A stretch of DNA of 64,000 nucleotides. Source: Streptomyces atratus (GTDB taxonomy: Bacteria > Actinomycetota > Actinomycetes > Streptomycetales > Streptomycetaceae). Where the stretch lies: NCBI RefSeq assembly GCF_014648655.1, contig NZ_BMRN01000003.1:266335-330334 (forward strand). The letters run 5' to 3'. The translations under genes were made by a program, and so were the position numbers. This document shows, in pieces, positions 45,702 to 55,174 of this stretch (its first letter is position 1; the number at the start of each line of letters is the position of its first letter). Under the pieces are notes generated by a model. The model was not told where the DNA came from. It searched no databases and worked only from the letters and a program-made list of their open reading frames with translations.

Positions 45702-46367
45702 ATGTTCAGCCGCGCACAACTGCCGCCGCCCCCACCGCCCGTGGAGATACGTACCTGGCCCGACCGTGAGGCGCTGCTCACCGACCGGGCCGTGGTGCTC
45801 GGGGAGTTGGTGAAGATGCATGTCTCACCGGGGCGGCTGGTGGCGCTGTGGCTGTGGGGAGCGCTCTGTGCGGTGGGCTGGTCGCTGGTGGGCGCGGCGC
45901 TCATCACGTTCGAGGAGACGTACGACATCTTCAGCGCCCTCCTCGGCGTTATCGTCGCCGTCATGGGCGCCTGCTGCGCGGTGCCGGCGATCGTCTTCGT
46001 CGTCATCGGCCTGCGCCGCGACCAGAAGATCCGCCGACTGCTCGGCGCCTGGGGCCAGTTGGACCGCGATCCGGTACGGGACGTGCAGTTGCGGATGCCG
46101 GGCGTCAGCCTCGTCTGGCTGCTGATGTCCTTCACGCTGTGCGCACTCGGGCTGTACGCGTGCATCGCCGTCCCGGCGACCGCCGAGGCGGCCCAGGACA
46201 GTTTCGGGCTGGTCGCTCTGGTCACGGGACTCGGGATGACCGGCTGGAACATCGGGCTGATCGGCATCATCAAGGCCTTCGCGCACCGCCGTTGGGTGCT
46301 GCGGGTACTGATCGGGGCGCCTGCTCCGGAGCCGCTGTTCTCCGTCGGGGGCGGCGCGCACCGCTGA
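45702..46367 (+). CDS. four-span hypothetical membrane protein
   Basis: A 221-residue protein. A Pro-rich N-terminus (MFSRAQLPPPPPPVEIRTWP) is followed by two hairpins of membrane spans (about 45-67, 75-100, 128-150, 165-190), separated by a basic cytoplasmic loop (GLRRDQKIRRLLGAWGQLDR). I do not recognise the family. GATAAGG lies before the ATG. It is followed by another small membrane-protein gene after 53 bases. Confidence 0.8.
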   Translation: MFSRAQLPPPPPPVEIRTWPDREALLTDRAVVLGELVKMHVSPGRLVALWLWGALCAVGWSLVGAALITFEETYDIFSALLGVIVAVMGACCAVPAIVFVVIGLRRDQKIRRLLGAWGQLDRDPVRDVQLRMPGVSLVWLLMSFTLCALGLYACIAVPATAEAAQDSFGLVALVTGLGMTGWNIGLIGIIKAFAHRRWVLRVLIGAPAPEPLFSVGGGAHR

Positions 46368-46420
46368 CCCCGGACCTATCCTGACCGGATACATGAGTCA
46401 CGCAGGGGGAGGAGTGTCAC

Positions 46421-46786
46421 ATGGAGTGGTACTGGTGGGTGCTCATCATCTTCTGGACGGGCGGCTTCGGATGGGCCGTCGACAACCTCCGTACCGCGCT
46501 GCGCAACCGGCACACCCGCAAGCTGGAGCTGCTGGAGGCGGCCAAGCAGGAGCGGCTGGCCGTCGAAGCGGCCCACAAGCCGCCGGAGCCGGTCTGCGGC
46601 TGCACGCACCATCTCGCCAAGCACGACAAGCAGGGCAAGTGCCATGAGCGGGTCGAGGTGCCGACCGCCTGGGACGAGTCCAAGAAGCCGGTCCGCTTCG
46701 AGTCGGGGCAGTGCAACTGCCAGCAGTACGTGGGGCCTCAGCCGCTCTCGCAGGTGTACGCCGAGGACCTGACCGACCTGGCCTGA
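46421..46786 (+). CDS. membrane-anchored Cys/His-rich small protein
   Basis: A 121-residue protein. An N-terminal membrane span (WYWWVLIIFWTGGFGWAVDN) is followed by a basic amphipathic helix. A cytoplasmic Cys/His cluster then follows: CGCTHHLAKHDKQGKC near residues 59-74 and CNCQQY near residue 100. The pattern CxC...HH...H...C...CxC suggests bound metal. The start follows GGAGGAGTGTCAC. It is not a family I can name; probably conserved in streptomycetes. Confidence 0.82.
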   Translation: MEWYWWVLIIFWTGGFGWAVDNLRTALRNRHTRKLELLEAAKQERLAVEAAHKPPEPVCGCTHHLAKHDKQGKCHERVEVPTAWDESKKPVRFESGQCNCQQYVGPQPLSQVYAEDLTDLA

Positions 46787-46802
46787 TGGCCGCCCCCGCC
46801 GG

Positions 46803-48068
46803 TCAGGCGGGTCCGGTCAGCGGGTGGCCGAGCAGCATCGTCGGGGCTCCGGCCACCCGGGTGAGGAAGACCGTCGCGGCGTTCGGTCCCTGGAGCTTCA
46901 TCCTGCGGCGCAGCTCCTCCGGTTCGACGGCCGAGCCGCGCTTCTTCACCGTCAGGACGCCGACCTTCCGCTCCCGCAGCAGCGCCTTGAGCTTCTTCAT
47001 GTTGAACGGCAGCCGGTCGGTGATCTCGTACCCGGTGGTGTACGGGGAGTCGTACGGCTGGTCGCTCGTGACGTACGCGATGGTCTCGTCGACCAGTCGG
47101 CCGTCGCACCGCGCCACGATGTCGGCGACCAGATGGGCGCGGATGACGGCGCCGTCCGGCTCGTACAGATAGCGGCCGACCGGGCCGACGGGCGGGGCGG
47201 GCAGCGGAGCCGCGGACCACAGGGTGGCGCCGGCGGGAAGCACGGTGGCGCGGTAGGAACCGGCCGCGAAGCCTTCGCCGAACCAGAGCACCGCCTCCTT
47301 CACATCACCGCCGTCCGAGATCCACTCGGCCTCCGCCTGCGCCGGGATCGCCTCGTGCGGGATGCCGGGGGCGATCTTCAGCGCGGCACGGGGCGCCTCG
47401 AGCGCGGCGCCGGTCGCCCAGGAGAGCGGCGGTGAGTACGCCTCGGGGTCGAAGATCCTGCCCCTGCCGCCGCGCCGGGCCGGGTCGACGAAGACCGCGT
47501 CGTAGGGCGAGGTGTCGATCTCGGTGACATCGGCGCACCGCACCTCGATCAGCTCGTCCAGGCCGAGCGCGGCGGCGTTGGCGCGGGCCACCTCGGCGGT
47601 CAGCGGGTCGCGGTCCACTGCGAGGACGGAGATGCCCGCCCGTGCGAGCGCGATCGCGTCGCCGCCGATCCCGCAGCAGAGATCGGCGACGCTCCGCACC
47701 CCGCCCGCCGCCACGAACCGCTGTGCGCGATGGGTGGCCACCGACGTACGCGTCGCCTGCTCGACGCCGTTCGGTGTGAAGAACATCCGGTACGCGTCCT
47801 CGGTACCGAATTTCGCCACCGCCCGCTGCCGCAGCCGCGCCTGCCCCAGCGCCGCCGAGACCAGCGAGGCCGGGTGGGTGCGGCGCAGCCGGGTGGCGGT
47901 GGCGAGCTCCTGGGCGGGGTCGTACGACCGCAGCCCGTCCAGGAGCGCCGCGCCCTCGGGGGTGCGCAGGGCCATGAAAGCGGCGAGGGGGTCGGACGGG
48001 TCGGGGGCGTCGGACCTGTCGTCGGCGTCGGACGGGTCGTTCGGGGCGAAGGCGTTCACGCGCCCCAT
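46803..48068 (-). CDS. class I SAM methyltransferase, THUMP-like C-terminus
   Basis: A 421-residue protein. An N-terminal helical domain precedes the SAM motif ADLCCGIGGDAIALARAGIS, the acidic SVLAVDRDPLTAEVARANAA and VFVDPARRGGRGR. The C-terminal domain (FNMKKLKALLRERKVGVLTV-KKRG) matches the THUMP-like domain of RNA-type methyltransferases. The start MGRVNAFAPNDPSDADDRSD at 48068 is preferred to one 54 bases upstream. RNA is the likely target. Confidence 0.88.
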   Translation of the reverse strand: MGRVNAFAPNDPSDADDRSDAPDPSDPLAAFMALRTPEGAALLDGLRSYDPAQELATATRLRRTHPASLVSAALGQARLRQRAVAKFGTEDAYRMFFTPNGVEQATRTSVATHRAQRFVAAGGVRSVADLCCGIGGDAIALARAGISVLAVDRDPLTAEVARANAAALGLDELIEVRCADVTEIDTSPYDAVFVDPARRGGRGRIFDPEAYSPPLSWATGAALEAPRAALKIAPGIPHEAIPAQAEAEWISDGGDVKEAVLWFGEGFAAGSYRATVLPAGATLWSAAPLPAPPVGPVGRYLYEPDGAVIRAHLVADIVARCDGRLVDETIAYVTSDQPYDSPYTTGYEITDRLPFNMKKLKALLRERKVGVLTVKKRGSAVEPEELRRRMKLQGPNAATVFLTRVAGAPTMLLGHPLTGPA

Positions 48069-48183
48069 TGTGAGCCAGCCGGGTTGACCGGCGGGCCCGG
48101 TGGCGGTGTCGGGCCGGGGCACCCCTCACGTGCTGGCAGGATGCGACGCCATGCAACTTGTACGACAAAAGGAAAAATTAACC

Positions 48184-49170
48184 ATGAAAAGGAGCGGATC
48201 GGTCATGTCCGGACCGGGGGGCGGGCGGGGCTCCAGCACGCATCGGCCGGCCTGCGCGGTCCTGGCCGCACTCCTGGTCGCCGCGGTCTGCTCCGGCTGC
48301 GCCTGGCGGGCCGGCGGCCGGTCCGCCGACGGCGACGAGCACCGGGCCCGGCCTGCCGCCGGACCGCCGGGCGCCCCCGGACCGGGCCCCGGACAGCTTG
48401 CCGGCCGGGGAGGCGCACCCGCCGGGTCCCGTGAGAACGCGAGGTTCGGCCCGGCCGTACGGGCAGCCCTCGCCAAGAAGTGGGGGCTGGACAGGCCACC
48501 GCTGATCGCACCCCCGCCGCCCGCCGTGAAGCCGCACATCACCACCCGCGAGGGGTTCGAGGTCAACGGCGGCGACGACTCGCTGCCGCCGGTCTTCACC
48601 ACCGTCCCGACCAAGGACCGGGTCGTCTTCCTGACGATGGACGACGGTGACGAGAAGGATCCCGAACTGCTGCAGATGATGGACGAGCTGGACATCCCGT
48701 ACAGCGCGTTCCTCAGCGACTACCTGGTGCGCGACAGCTACGGGTACTTCCTGGAGATGCAGCGGCTGGGTGTCGGCCTCAACAACCACACGCTCAACCA
48801 CCCCTACCTGCCCGGACTCTCGTACAGCGAGCAGAAGAGCGAGATCTGCGACCAGCAGGCCGTCATCGAGGAGCAGTACGGGCAGCGGCCCACCCTCTTC
48901 CGCCCGCCGTACGGCAACTACAACGCGGACACGCTCCGCATCGCGAAGTCCTGCGGTATCAAGGCCGTACCGCTCTGGAACGCGGAGGCGTTCCCGGACC
49001 ACATGAAGTGGCGCGAGGCGGACCAGGACCTGCACCCCGGCGACATCATCCTCACGCACTTCCGGGGCCGGAAGGACTGGGGCGGCAGCATGGCCGACAT
49101 GGTCCGGGCAGTCATGAAGACCATCACGGACAAGGGGTACGCCGTGGCCCGGCTGGAGGACTACGTATGA
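48184..49170 (+). CDS. polysaccharide deacetylase family lipoprotein
   Basis: A NodB-type deacetylase of 328 residues. The N-terminus has a signal peptide ending in a lipobox-like AAVCSGC, suggesting membrane anchoring. The NodB motifs are recognisable: TMDDGDEKDPELL, the His pair in NNHTLNHPYLPG, RPPYGNYNADT and LHPGDIILTHFRG. The start ATG at 48184 follows an A-rich ribosome site (AAAAGGAAAAA). A start at 48151 would add 11 residues and a rare TTA codon. It overlaps the next lipoprotein gene by four bases (ATGA). Confidence 0.9.
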   Translation: MKRSGSVMSGPGGGRGSSTHRPACAVLAALLVAAVCSGCAWRAGGRSADGDEHRARPAAGPPGAPGPGPGQLAGRGGAPAGSRENARFGPAVRAALAKKWGLDRPPLIAPPPPAVKPHITTREGFEVNGGDDSLPPVFTTVPTKDRVVFLTMDDGDEKDPELLQMMDELDIPYSAFLSDYLVRDSYGYFLEMQRLGVGLNNHTLNHPYLPGLSYSEQKSEICDQQAVIEEQYGQRPTLFRPPYGNYNADTLRIAKSCGIKAVPLWNAEAFPDHMKWREADQDLHPGDIILTHFRGRKDWGGSMADMVRAVMKTITDKGYAVARLEDYV

Positions 49171-49499
49171 GAAGGGTGCATCGGCTGCTCGCCGGACTGC
49201 TGACCGCCGGTGCGCTCCTGGGCGTCACCGCCGGGTGCGCACAGTCGGTGGACCCGATCGAACGGCTGGGCCGCAAGGCCGCACAGAAGGTGACCCGCCC
49301 GAAGCCGGCCCCCGCGGCGGGCCCGCAGGCGCATCCGCACGGCGATCACGGGGCGCAGGGGTCGCTGGTCGTCATCGCCTGCCCTCAGCCGCCGGAGTCC
49401 AGGCACTCGCGGTTGTCGCCACCGCTGAGGCACTGGTGGCCGGACCGGCCGGGATCGTCCGGAGGAGCGGAGGCCGGCGCCGGGTGCGAGCGGCGGTAG
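49167..49499 (+). CDS. small lipoprotein behind the deacetylase
   Basis: A signal peptide MRRVHRLLAGLLTAGALLGV ends in the lipobox VTAGC. A short basic stretch (ERLGRKAAQKVTRPKP) and His/Ala-rich sequence follow. The 110-residue length includes about 35 low-confidence residues that overlap the convergent membrane-protein gene by 115 bases. The ATGA overlap with the deacetylase suggests a shared role at the cell surface; function unknown. Confidence 0.72.
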   Translation: MRRVHRLLAGLLTAGALLGVTAGCAQSVDPIERLGRKAAQKVTRPKPAPAAGPQAHPHGDHGAQGSLVVIACPQPPESRHSRLSPPLRHWWPDRPGSSGGAEAGAGCERR

Positions 49500-49858
49500 T
49501 CCTCGTGCCCGACCTGCACCGCCGCCACGCACAGCAGGAGCGCGACCGGGATCTGGATCGCCCCCGCCCAGGGCCGGTTCTCGCGGATCAGCACCACGGC
49601 GATCAGCGCGACCGCCGCCGCGATCCCGCCGAAGACGAGGACGGGCGTCCAGTCCATCGGCGGCGGGCCCGTCGTCTCCGAAGCACCGGGGTCCCACCGC
49701 GACAGGGCCAGGGAGTAGGCGGCGACCGCGCAGATCAGCCCCTCCAGGAGCACCAGCAGCAGACCCAGCACCACATCGAGACAGCCGTTCATGGCGCGCG
49801 AGCCGTGCCGGGGCCGCGGGGCCCGCGGAGTCGACTGCCGGTACGGAGATTCGGTCAT
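49385..49858 (-). CDS. three-span hypothetical membrane protein
   Basis: A 157-residue protein starting MTESPYRQSTPRAPRPRHGS, with membrane spans at LDVVLGLLLVLLEGLICAVA, VLVFGGIAAAVALIAVVLI and IQIPVALLLCVAAVQVG. The C-terminal 35 residues (SHPAPASAPPDDPGRSGHQC and on) overlap the convergent lipoprotein gene. No family recognised. It is divergent from groES. Confidence 0.75.
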   Translation of the reverse strand: MTESPYRQSTPRAPRPRHGSRAMNGCLDVVLGLLLVLLEGLICAVAAYSLALSRWDPGASETTGPPPMDWTPVLVFGGIAAAVALIAVVLIRENRPWAGAIQIPVALLLCVAAVQVGHEDYRRSHPAPASAPPDDPGRSGHQCLSGGDNRECLDSGG

Positions 49859-49997
49859 GTTCACACGGTCGTACGGAACGCCGCGGTCCGTACGGCCGTT
49901 GTCCCAGTGTTGTCCGGACTGTTGTCCGGGTGGTACCCCGGCCGGCGCGTGGTGCACGGCGGGAGCGGGGTGCCGAAGGACGCCACGACCGCGTGAA

Positions 49998-50024
49998 TTG
50001 GCACTCCGCTTGACCGAGTGCTAA
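49998..50024. promoter_or_regulatory. CIRCE operator 1 (HrcA)
   Basis: TTGGCACTC - nine bases - GAGTGCTAA matches the CIRCE consensus (TTAGCACTC-N9-GAGTGCTAA) with one change. It overlaps the -35 region of the groES promoter, so HrcA binding would block transcription. Confidence 0.93.
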
Positions 50025-50037
50025 TCCCGGTCATAGT
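50010..50037 (+). promoter_or_regulatory. groES-groEL promoter
   Basis: TTGACC (50010-50015) and CATAGT (50032-50037) are 16 bases apart. The -35 lies inside CIRCE 1, and CIRCE 2 lies just downstream of the probable transcription start. This is the arrangement of HrcA-repressed heat-shock operons. Confidence 0.7.
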
Positions 50038-50044
50038 CTCGGTG

Positions 50045-50071
50045 CTGGCACTCAGCACTGGAGAGTGCCAG
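50045..50071. promoter_or_regulatory. CIRCE operator 2 (HrcA)
   Basis: CTGGCACTC - nine bases - GAGTGCCAG is a perfect 9-bp inverted repeat with the CIRCE core GCACTC/GAGTGC. It lies in the 5' leader of groES. Confidence 0.92.
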
Positions 50072-50176
50072 CAGTACTGTGCGACTGGCAGGTCCGGCAC
50101 CCGCGACGACGGATCCACCTGGTCGCCATCCAAAGACTCTTAACCCCGTGAGATCTCCGAAGGGGGAGACCGGATC

Positions 50177-50485
50177 GTGTCGACCGCCAGCACCAAGGTT
50201 GCGATCAAGCCGCTCGAGGACCGCATTGTGGTCCAGCCGCTCGACGCCGAGCAGACCACGGCCTCCGGCCTGGTCATTCCGGACACCGCCAAGGAGAAGC
50301 CCCAGGAGGGCGTCGTCCTGGCCGTGGGCCCGGGCCGCTTCGAGAACGGCGAGCGCCTTCCGCTCGACGTCAAGACCGGCGACGTCGTGCTGTACAGCAA
50401 GTACGGCGGCACCGAGGTGAAGTACAACGGCGAGGAGTACCTCGTCCTCTCGGCTCGCGACGTTCTCGCGATCATCGAGAAGTAA
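50177..50485 (+). CDS. groES: co-chaperonin GroES
   Basis: The 102-residue GroES, the heptameric lid of GroEL. It begins [20 protein letters not shown] and carries the mobile-loop region [20 protein letters not shown] and the C-terminal [13 protein letters not shown]. It is read from a start after GGGGGAGACC. groEL1 follows after 99 bases. Confidence 0.98.
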   Translation: MSTASTKVAIKPLEDRIVVQPLDAEQTTASGLVIPDTAKEKPQEGVVLAVGPGRFENGERLPLDVKTGDVVLYSKYGGTEVKYNGEEYLVLSARDVLAIIEK

Positions 50486-50566
50486 TTCACCCACGTTTGC
50501 TTATGTTCTGCGCCCCTGGCCCCCTGCGAACAACCAGCCGGGCGGTCGGGGGCGCAGTTCGTTTGA

Positions 50567-52210
<1,644 letters not shown>

Positions 52211-52230
52211 CGTGTAGCTCTGCTCAGCCG

Positions 52231-52269
52231 CTGAGGCCCGGTACCCCGAGGAGGGGTACCGGGCCTCAG
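52231..52269 (+). terminator. groEL terminator
   Basis: A perfect 17-bp stem, CTGAGGCCCGGTACCCC (52231-52247) with GGGGTACCGGGCCTCAG (52253-52269), has a 5-base loop. It lies 20 bases after the groEL stop. Confidence 0.93.
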
Positions 52270-52320
52270 CACGTGCGGCCGAATCGAGCACGCCCGCGCG
52301 GTGATCGAGGGCATCTTTCA

Positions 52321-52365
52321 GCCCGTCCGGTGATTGAGGACCGGGGTCCGGGGGCGGAGCCCCCG
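52321..52365. repeat. dispersed intergenic repeat, copy 3, with hairpin
   Basis: GCCCGTCCGGTGATTGAGGA is followed by the hairpin CGGGGGC-GGA-GCCCCCG (52349-52365). The hairpin abuts the stop codon of the minus-strand hydroxyacid dehydrogenase and may be its terminator. Confidence 0.6.
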
Positions 52366-53394
52366 TCACGCCGAGCGCGGCAGCGCCCCCGCCCGGACCG
52401 GGTCCGCGAAGGGCAGGCCGGCCGCGAACCGCTCCATCTCGTCCAGTGCCTGGTCGGCCATCCGGTGCAGCTCATCGCCCAGCGAACCTGCGACATGCGG
52501 AGTGAGCAGCACATTCGGAAGGTCGTACAACGGCGAGTGCGCAGGCGGAAGTTCGGGCTCCGTCACATCCAGCACCGCGTGCAGCCGCCCGGTGGTCAGC
52601 TCGTGCAGCAGCGCCTCCTCGTCGATCAGCGATCCTCGCGCCGTGTTGATCAGCGTCACCCCGGTCGCCATGGCCGACAACTGCGCGGCGCCGATCATGT
52701 GGTGCGTTTCCGGGAGCTGCGGCGCGTGCACCGATACGACCGAGCTGCTCGCGCACAGCTCGTCGAGCGAGGTGAGCCGTACACCGAGCCGCGCAGCCTC
52801 CGGGCCGTCCACGTACGGGTCGTACAGCAGGACGTCCAGGTCGAAGGGGCGCAGCAGCTCGATCACACGCCGGCCGATGCGGGAGGCGCCGACGATGCCG
52901 ACCGTTCGGCGGTAGTTGCCGGAGCCGTCGAGCTCAGCGAGCCAGTCGTGGTCGGCGCGCAGGGCGCGATAGCGATCCGCGGAGTGCAGGATGCGCTTGC
53001 CCGCGAAGAGGATCGCGGCGAGCGTGAATTCGGCGACCGGCAGCGCGTTGGCCCCGGCCGCCGAGGTGACGGCGATCCCGCGCTCCCAGCAGGCGTCCGT
53101 GATGTGGTGCTTCACGGAACCCGCCGCGTGCACCACGGCCCGCAGCCGGGGGGCGGCCGCCAGCACCTCGGCGGTGAGCGGCGTCGCACCCCAGCAGGTG
53201 AACAGCACCTCGGCATCGGCGAGCGCGGCGGCCACCTCGGGCGTCGGGTCGGCCAGGTCGTGGGCGACGAGGTGCGGATCGGTACGGGTGAGGGTGGCCA
53301 GCCGGGTGCGGTGGCGGTCGGCGAGGAGGCGTCCGGCGATGCCGGGGCCCATCGCGAGCAGGGCCGTCGGCCGGTTGTCAGTGGCGTGGGGCAT
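52366..53394 (-). CDS. D-isomer 2-hydroxyacid dehydrogenase
   Basis: A 342-residue NAD-dependent dehydrogenase. The Rossmann motif is VGIVGASRIGRRVIELL. The catalytic Arg lies in INTARGSLIDEEALL, Glu in VLDVTEPELPPAHSPL and His in LLTPHVAGSLGDE. The ATG at 53394 is preferred; an alternative GTG at 53433 would overlap the permease stop. It is the last gene of the sugar ABC operon, so it may act on a 2-keto or hydroxy acid derived from the imported sugar. Substrate unknown. Confidence 0.9.
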   Translation of the reverse strand: MPHATDNRPTALLAMGPGIAGRLLADRHRTRLATLTRTDPHLVAHDLADPTPEVAAALADAEVLFTCWGATPLTAEVLAAAPRLRAVVHAAGSVKHHITDACWERGIAVTSAAGANALPVAEFTLAAILFAGKRILHSADRYRALRADHDWLAELDGSGNYRRTVGIVGASRIGRRVIELLRPFDLDVLLYDPYVDGPEAARLGVRLTSLDELCASSSVVSVHAPQLPETHHMIGAAQLSAMATGVTLINTARGSLIDEEALLHELTTGRLHAVLDVTEPELPPAHSPLYDLPNVLLTPHVAGSLGDELHRMADQALDEMERFAAGLPFADPVRAGALPRSA

Positions 53395-53429
53395 GGTGGA
53401 ACTCGTACTCCTCAGGTCTCGCGTGAGAG

Positions 53430-54284
53430 TCACTTGACGCTGCCGGCGGTCAGACCGGCCTTCCAGTGCCGCTGCAGCGAGACGAAGGCGACGATCAGGG
53501 GGATGACGGCGAGGAGGGAGCCGGTGACGACGAGCGGATAGAAGCTCGGCTCGCCGTGGGTGTTGGTGTTCCAGGAGTACAGACCGAGGCTCAGCGGGAA
53601 GAGCTTGCGGTCCGAGAGCATCACGAGGGGGAGGAAGAAGTTGTTCCAGATCGCGGTGAACTGGAAGAGGAAGACGGTCACGAAGCCCGGCATGACCATG
53701 CGCAGTCCGATGGACCAGAAGACGCGCAGCTCGCCGGCCCCGTCGATACGGGCGGCCTCCAGGGCCTCGTTCGGTATGTAGCCGGTGCTGAACACCCGGG
53801 CGAGATACACGCCGAACGGATTGACGAGCACCGGGATCAGCACGGACCAGTATGTGTTGACCAGGCCGGTCTTCGAGGCCAGGAGATACATCGGCAGCGC
53901 GAGTGCGGTGGTGGGGACGAGCACGCCCATCAGCACGAGGCCGAACAGCTTCTCCTTGCCCCGGAATTCGTACTTGTCGAAGGCGTACCCCGCGGCGACA
54001 CAGATCAGCGAACAGACGATCGCCCCGCCGCCCGCGTAGAAGAGGCTGTTGAGGTACCAGCGGAAGTAGATGCCGTCGCCGTAGGAGGCCAGGTTCGACA
54101 GGTTCTCGCCGAGGTTGAAGTCCTCGAAGGAGAACGCGTTGCCCGCGAGCAGCCCGCCGGTGTCCTTCGTGGCGGCGGTGACCAGCCAGACGAGGGGGAA
54201 GAGCATGTAGACGACGGCGAGCAGGAGGAAGCCGTTGACGGCGGTCTTCGACATCCAGCGGCCGCGGGAGGCGGGGGAGTTCAT
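53430..54284 (-). CDS. sugar ABC transporter permease, MalG type
   Basis: A 284-residue inner-membrane permease of the carbohydrate uptake transporter 1 family. It has six spans (AVNGFLLLAVVYMLFPLVWL first). The EAA loop that contacts the ATPase reads EALEAARIDGAGELRVFWSI-GLRMVMPG. Its ATG overlaps the stop of the preceding permease gene by four bases (ATGA). No ATPase gene lies in the operon; a shared MsiK-type ATPase is usual in Streptomyces. Confidence 0.93.
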   Translation of the reverse strand: MNSPASRGRWMSKTAVNGFLLLAVVYMLFPLVWLVTAATKDTGGLLAGNAFSFEDFNLGENLSNLASYGDGIYFRWYLNSLFYAGGGAIVCSLICVAAGYAFDKYEFRGKEKLFGLVLMGVLVPTTALALPMYLLASKTGLVNTYWSVLIPVLVNPFGVYLARVFSTGYIPNEALEAARIDGAGELRVFWSIGLRMVMPGFVTVFLFQFTAIWNNFFLPLVMLSDRKLFPLSLGLYSWNTNTHGEPSFYPLVVTGSLLAVIPLIVAFVSLQRHWKAGLTAGSVK

Positions 54285-55174
54285 GCTTTCTTGCCCTTCC
54301 GGCCGGTGAAGCGGGTGACGACGAAGGACAGCAGCGCGGCCGTGAGCGCCAGCAGGATGGAGGCGGCCGCGGCGAGACCGTAGTCGTTGCGTTCGAAGGC
54401 CGCGGTGTACGCGTACATGTTCGGCGTCCAGGTGGAGGAGACGGCGGAACCCGTCCCCTTGTTGAGGATCAGCGGCTCGGTGAACAGCTGGAGCGAGCCG
54501 ATGACCGTGAACAGCGCGACCATCACGACCGAGGCGCGGATCAACGGGACCTTGATGCTGAGCGCGGTGCGCCAGGCACCGGCTCCGTCGACCGTGGCTG
54601 CTTCGAGTACGGAGCGGTCGATGGCCTGCAACGCGGCGTAGAAGATCACCATGTTGTAGCCGAGCCACTCCCACAGGGCGATGTTGACGACGGAGGGGAG
54701 GGCGCCTTCGGGCGAGAAGAAGTCGAAGCCGATGCCGCCGGACTCCATGGCGCTGACCACCGGGCTGAGCTGGGGCGTGTAGAGGTAGACCCAGATCAGC
54801 GCGGCGATGATGCCGGGCACGGCGTGCGGCAGGAAGAGCGCGAGCTGGAAGAACCGGCGGGCGCGGGCCAGCGTGGAGTCCAGCAGCAGGGCGAGGGCGA
54901 GGGCCCCGATGAGCAGCAGCGGAATGTAGAAGAGGCAGTATCCGAGGAGTACGCCGAAGCCCTCGCGGAATGCCCGGTCGCCCAGGGCCGCCGTGTAGTT
55001 GTCGAGTCCGCTGAAGACGGTCTCGGTGCCGCCGAAGCCCAGGCCGGACTGTTTCTCGGTGAACAGGCTGAGCCAGACCGCGTATCCGATCGGCAGCACC
55101 ATGGCCACGGTGAACAGTACGAAGAAGGGCCCCAGCAGGATGGCGGCGGCTCTGGTCGTCCGGGCGCGTTTCAT
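54281..55174 (-). CDS. sugar ABC transporter permease, MalF type
   Basis: A 297-residue permease beginning MKRARTTRAAAILLGPFFVL, with about six spans. The EAA loop is VLEAATVDGAGAWRTALSIK-VPLIR. It overlaps both neighbours (the binding-protein stop by one base and the next permease by four), so the transport genes are one translational unit. Confidence 0.93.
   Translation of the reverse strand: MKRARTTRAAAILLGPFFVLFTVAMVLPIGYAVWLSLFTEKQSGLGFGGTETVFSGLDNYTAALGDRAFREGFGVLLGYCLFYIPLLLIGALALALLLDSTLARARRFFQLALFLPHAVPGIIAALIWVYLYTPQLSPVVSAMESGGIGFDFFSPEGALPSVVNIALWEWLGYNMVIFYAALQAIDRSVLEAATVDGAGAWRTALSIKVPLIRASVVMVALFTVIGSLQLFTEPLILNKGTGSAVSSTWTPNMYAYTAAFERNDYGLAAAASILLALTAALLSFVVTRFTGRKGKKA

Noticed and set aside
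48151-48183. Upstream start of the deacetylase with a TTA codon (possible bldA control)
   Set aside because: The A-rich AAAAGGAAAAA just before the ATG at 48184 is a better ribosome site, so the TTA lies in the leader; not excluded but weak.
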